This document shows, piece by piece, positions 59,098 through 64,000 of a DNA stretch of 64,000 nucleotides. This DNA comes from Thamnaconus septentrionalis. Taxonomy: Eukaryota > Chordata > Actinopteri > Tetraodontiformes > Monacanthidae. How positions within the stretch are numbered: position 1 is the stretch's first letter; each line of letters opens with the position of its first letter. The notes beneath the pieces are model-generated. The model was given only the letters and a program-made list of their open reading frames with translations. It was not told the DNA's origin and did not search any database. Made by a program: the position numbers and the translations under genes. The DNA lies in the NCBI GenBank assembly GCA_009823395.1, contig CM020520.1, forward strand, positions 1,726,001-1,790,000, written 5' to 3'.

Positions 59098-59248
59098 TGT
59101 GTGCTGCAAGGTGGGCTTTGTCTTCTTCAACTACTTCATCATGGCCAACTTCTTCTGGCTGCTGGTGGGGCCTCTACCTGCACGCCCTGCTGCTGCTCAC
59201 ACACACCTGCTGCAGCCGCCCGCCGCGTCTACATGCTGATTGGCTGGG
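59093..59248 (+). pseudogene. vipr2 exon 7 copy 10 (U10), acceptor lost
   Basis: The usual TGCAGGTGAGCTGC is replaced by TGAGGTGTGTGTGCTGC, so the acceptor is gone. A GGA is missing after CTGGTG and CGCCCGCCGCGTC has extra bases. Donor GTGGGT. Confidence 0.85.
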
Positions 59249-59392
59249 GTGGGTGACAGGCACACACACACGTTATCGTGTCCTGATTGTGACACTCAGC
59301 ATTGCTCAGAGAGGGGAAGATGCCTCACACACAGTGCAAAGCAGAAGAGGACGAGCAGTAGCAACTGTCGTACAGTTAGTGTCGCACACTTT

Positions 59393-59430
<38 letters not shown>

Positions 59431-59900
59431 GCTAGACCAAAAAGACTGAAAAACAAACAAACAGTGAAAACTGTTTTATTTTCAAATGAATAGAAAAGAA
59501 AAGTTTATTTCTGACTTTCTTCTGAACCTATTCATCTCACACTCCTCACATGTGTCCGTCCATGATGCCAGACGGTCAGGAAAACACACACATTTACTCA
59601 TTATTTTTATCATTAACTGGTTTTACATGTACTTTTCTATTGGGATTCAGAGTCTTTGCTGCAGCTGAACCTCGAGTCTTTCTCAACTATTAGGACTTGA
59701 TGTTGAGTTGAGGTAAGCTGTCATACAAAACATTGAACGCCAACAAAATAATATTTTTTACATTCACTGTTCAAATTATGTGACCGCTTTCTATCATAGC
59801 TCTTCATTTAGTACATGATTGTGTTGGAAAATGATAAACTGTATAAACTTTGACTCCATGTATGTTCAAACATGTTTATATATGTATAGAAATATATATC

Positions 59901-59940
<40 letters not shown>

Positions 59941-61735
59941 CATACATACATACATACATACATACATACATTTTCTATTGTTTTATTTTTACTTAGTTAG
60001 TTGCATGCTTCTATATTTTATGTACATTTCTTAAGTTGACTGGAATCCTTTTACGAAAAGAATTTCCTTCGGGATAAATAAAAGTATTTCTGATTCTGAT
60101 TCTGACATATATATGTATGTATATATATATATATGTGTGTGTATGTATGCTCAAATGTGTGTATATAGCGGATTATTTTCACGCCTCAAATTCATCGTTT
60201 TGAATTATTTTATCTGTATTTTCCTCATGAAAACAAAAAGATCAATAAAAAATAGCAAAACCTGCAGCATCAATCGGATGGCAGCAGAGCTCTGTGAAGT
60301 GCAACACCTGCAGTATCCACAGGAGGGCAGCAGAGCCCTGTGATCTGCAACACCTGCAGCATCTCCCGGATGGCAGCAGAGCTCTGTGAAGTGCAACACC
60401 TGCAGTATCCACAGGAGGCAGCAGAGCACTGTGAAGTCCAACTCCTGCAGCCTTTTTTACGAGCGAGCGAACGAACGAACGATCGATCAATCGAACGATA
60501 GATAGATTAATAAATAGATAGACAGACAGACAGACAGACAGATAGATGGATAGATAGATAGCTTTGTTTATTGTTGTTAGCACAGTGCGTCATTGTTAAC
60601 TCTCGTTTGGAGGTAACTTCCGGATAGCGCCATGTTGGAGGTGCGTTCCACTTCGATACCGCTCAATATAAGGTGTCGCCTTTCTGACGCACCGCAAGTT
60701 ATTCAGATAGAAATTATATATTACATTTATCTACTAGGACTACTACATAACTACATTGTGGTCAAGTAGCAATAGCATCCGACTATGTACCTAGTTACCC
60801 TATCAACCGCTGATATAGTGTGTCCTAATAGAGTTGCCGTAAGGATCCTTGTCAGAATCTCGTAGCTAGACAGATATTTGGAGCGAAATTAAGGACTTTA
60901 TCCTCACGCTGCCTGTTTTATCTCAAACCTGTTTGGTTCATGAAGAATCAGTGCTGTTGTGTAACAAGATTTTGTAAGTTTAAAACGCTTTAAATTACAT
61001 TTTTGGTGCGACAAGGAAGAGAAAATAGCACAGATGTGTGTATGTTTTACGCCAGAGCTGTAATTGGACTGAACCGTCAAGAACCACACACACAAGGTAA
61101 TGGTCTGCGGAAATAAGGGGAATGTGATTGAATATGATTGTGCTGGATGTGTTATGAGTGTTGTGTGGCATGTGTCTTTTAGTGTGGGTTTGAGTATTTA
61201 TTGCTCCTTTTTCCACAATGCACTCGAGAGGAAGGCACTTTTTAAATTTCGTTGCGCTTCTGTATAATGAAAATAAAGAGTTCATTTCAAAGCAATTCAT
61301 AGAGATGAAGTCACTAGATAATAAATCTTTGCAGAGTTTTGCTCAGCCTCTAAACATTCTAACACCTGTGTTTCTCCAGCAGCTTCCATTCTGGAGTCTG
61401 GACCTGGAGGATGTGGAAGTGACGTCAGCTCAGGTGAGCCATGTTATTTTGTGTCATTAAATGAGTGAAATAGTTGCAACACGGCGGAAGCGGCTCTGAG
61501 AACTAACAGAGGAAAATGTCCAGAAAAGCTTCTCTGACTGGAGAAGCTAGTGGAACTGACTGACTGACCCCAGATCATCACCCAATGACGAGCAGTCGTT
61601 GCATTTTATAGAAAAGAAAGAAAACGAGAAATAGAGTTGAATTTGATGCAAAATGATTTTTATTACTGAATAGAGCTCCCGATGAACAATCACTGGTTAT
61701 CTGAGCACAACAATCAGTGTGTGTGTGTGTGTGCA

Positions 61736-61792
<57 letters not shown>

Positions 61793-61799
61793 CCACCAG

Positions 61800-61963
61800 G
61801 TGAGCTGCTCCACCACCTCCTGGGCTTTGTCTTCTTCAACTACTTCATCATGGCCAACTTCTTCCTGGCTGCTGGTGGAGGGCCTCTCCTCCTGCACGCC
61901 CTGCTGCTGCTCACACACCTGCTGCAGCCGCCTTCTCGCCGTCTCACATGCTGATTGGCTGGG
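61800..61963 (+). pseudogene. vipr2 exon 7 copy 11 (U11), with inserted TCC-rich patches
   Basis: Between GTGAGCTG and TGGGCTTTG lies CTCCACCACCTCC, and CTCCTCCTGCACG replaces CTCTACCTGCACG. CTCCACCAG also precedes the exon. These patches match intron 12, as in U6, so this copy too seems blended with an exon-12/13-type unit. Confidence 0.8.
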
Positions 61964-62120
61964 GTAGGTGCACAGACGCACACACACACACTCTATCGTG
62001 TCCTGATTGTGACACTCAGCATTGCTCAGAGAGGGAAGATGCCTCACACACAGTGCAAAGCAGAAGAGGCTCCAGCAGTAGCAACTGTCGTATTGTTAGT
62101 GTCGCACACTTTGTACACTT

Positions 62121-62156
<36 letters not shown>

Positions 62157-63138
62157 CCTAGACCAAAAGACTGAAAAACAAACAAACAGTGAAAACTGTT
62201 TTATTTTCAAATGAACAGAAAAGAAAAAGTTTATTTCTGACTTTCTTCTGAACCTATTCATCTCACACTCCCTCACATGTGTCCGTCCATGATGCCAGAG
62301 ACGGTCAGGAAAACACACACATTTACTCATTATTTTTATCATTAACTGGTTTTTACATGTACTTTTCTATTGGGATTCAGAGTCTTTGCTGCAGCTGAAC
62401 TCGAGTCTTTCTCAACTATTAGGACTTGATGTTGAGTTGAGGTAAGCTGTCATACAAAACATTGAACGCCAACAAAATAATATTTTTTACATTCACTGTT
62501 CAAATTATACGTGTGACCGTTTTCTATCATAGCTCTTCATTTAGTACATGATTGTGTTGGAAAATGATAAACTGTATAAACTTTGACTCCATGTATGTTC
62601 AAACATGTTTATATATGTATATAAATATATATCTGTGTGTGTGTGTGTGTATATATATGTGCATATATACATACATACATATACATACATACATACATTT
62701 TCTATGTTTTTTATTTTACTTAGTTAGTTGCATGCTTCTATATTTTATGTACATTTCTTAAGTTGACTGGAATCCTTTTACGAAAAGAATTTCCTTCGGG
62801 ATAAATAAAGTATTTCTGATTCTGATTCTGATACATATATATGTATATATATATGTGTGTGTATGTATGCTCAAATGTGTGTATATAGCGGACCTGCAGC
62901 ATCTCCCGGATGGCAGCAGAGCTCTGTGAAGTGCAACACCTGCAGTATCCACAGGAGGGCAGCAGAGCTTTTTGATCTGCAACACCTGCAGCATCTCCCG
63001 GATGGCAGCAGAGCTCTGTGAAGTGCAACACCTGCAGTATCCACAGGAGGGCAGCAGAGCACTGTGAAGTCCAACTCCTGCAGCCTTTTTTACGAGCGAA
63101 CGAACGAACGATCGATCAATCGAACGATAGATAGATTA

Positions 63139-63171
<33 letters not shown>

Positions 63172-64000
63172 TAGATAGATAGATGGATGGATAGATAGAT
63201 AGATAGATAGCTTTGGTTATTGTTGTTAGCACAGTGCGTCATTGTTAACTCTCGTTTGAGGTAACTTCCGGCTAGCGCCATGTTGGGGTGCGTTCCACTT
63301 CGATACCGCTCAATATAAGGTGTCGCCTTTCTGACGCACCGCAAGTTATTCAGATAGAAATTATATATTACATTTATCTACTAGGACTACTACATAACTA
63401 CATTGTGGTCAAGTAGCAATAGCACCCGACTATGTACCTATTTACCCTATCGACCGCGATATAGTTTGTCCTAATAGAGTTGCCGTAAGGATCCTTGTCA
63501 GATCTCGTAGCTAGACAGATATTTGGAGCGAAATTAAGGACTTTATCCTCACGCTGCCTGTTTTATCTCAAACCTGTTTGGTTCATGAAGAATCAGTGCT
63601 GTTGTGTAACAAGATTTTGTAAGTTTAAAACGCTTTAAATTACATTTTTGGTGCGACAAGGAAGAGCAATAGCACAGATGTGTATGTTTACGCCAGAGCT
63701 GTAATTGGACTGAACCGTCAAGAACCACACACACAAGGTAATGGTCTGCGCAATTAAGGGGAATGTGATTGTGCTGGATGTGTTATGAGTGTTGTGTGGC
63801 ATGTGTCTTTTTAGTGTGGGTTTGAGTATTTATTGCTCTTTTTTCCACAATGCACCGAGGGAAGGCACTTTTAAATTTCGTTGCGCTTCTGTATAATGAA
63901 AATAAAGAGTTCATTTCAAAGCAATTCATAGAGATGAAGTCACTAGATAATAAATCTTTGCAGAGTTTTTGCTCAGCCTCTAAACATTCTAACACCTGTG

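Larger units (their letters stand above)
32030..64000 (+). repeat. tandem array of 2.7-kb units with vipr2 exon 7 copies
   Basis: The first block (32030-34321, U0) is the parental downstream flank. Units measured from the (TG)n tract: U1 34322-37034, U2 37035-39726, U3 39727-42494, U4 42495-45193, U5 45194-47895, U6 47896-50938, U7 50939-53645, U8 53646-56344, U9 56345-59046, U10 59047-61738, U11 61739 to the window edge. Each unit has (TG)n, exon 7 copy, about 150 bases of intron 7, (CA)n, then vipr2 3' UTR sequence, a microsatellite zone with a roughly 135-base insert, a 46-bp minisatellite, GAAC/GATA/GACA tracts and about 1.1 kb of other sequence. Copies are nearly identical, so the array is young or kept uniform by exchange. 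Exons 8-13 are absent from the units, except for traces in U6. Confidence 0.95.

Noticed and set aside
34320..62210. Repeated ORFs of 80-165 codons with CVCVCV or HTHTHT runs
   Set aside because: They come from (TG)n and (CA)n tracts read through the exon 7 copies. They have no plausible start context and repeat in each unit.
32651..63074. Reverse-strand cysteine-rich ORFs such as the 63- and 66-codon ones in every unit
   Set aside because: The 46-bp minisatellite is open in several reverse frames; a 46-base period is not a multiple of three, so the apparent protein repeats simply cycle through frames.

Overview
The window is a stretch of vertebrate, almost certainly teleost fish, genomic DNA. 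It carries multi-exon genes with canonical GT-AG introns, most only 80 to 900 bases long, a very high density of (CA/TG)n, (GATA)n and (TTC)n microsatellites, and short transposon relics of types common in fish. There is no bacterial gene, operon, CRISPR array or intact tRNA gene.

Region 1 (1-23550) is a DIP2-family gene on the + strand, closest to DIP2C from remembered vertebrate sequences. Exons 2 to 38 lie between 2786 and 20640; exon 1 is not seen and should lie upstream. I could thread 37 exons into one reading frame of about 1595 codons, with one odd splice donor after exon 18. The protein has an N-terminal DMAP1-binding segment and two adenylate-forming (FAAL-like) domains. A long 3' UTR region with a 150-base (TA)n tract follows, ending near 23545.

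Region 2 (23980-32700) is a complete class B1 peptide receptor gene, best read as vipr2 (VPAC2) or its close fish relative, the PHI receptor. Thirteen exons give a 447-residue protein with signal peptide, cysteine-rich ectodomain, seven transmembrane segments and a PDZ-ligand-like C terminus.

Region 3 (32030-64000, running off the edge) is the surprise: a head-to-tail array of 2.7-kb units. Each unit joins a copy of vipr2 exon 7 (transmembrane helix 3) and the start of intron 7 directly to vipr2 3' UTR sequence plus about 2.2 kb of downstream DNA. The window holds ten complete units and part of an eleventh, beside the parental 3' flank. Three exon-7 copies are identical to the parent with both splice sites. 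One unit instead shows exon 12-13 sequence blended with exon 7, pointing to a second unit type and probably to a consensus error in assembly. The unit also has a minisatellite, GATA/GACA tracts, a promoter-like ETS/YY1 pair and a short candidate exon.

The two genes share orientation and lie about 0.5 kb apart (3' end to promoter). Nothing shows that they act together. The array has no clear protein of its own; the many short ORFs in it come from repeats.
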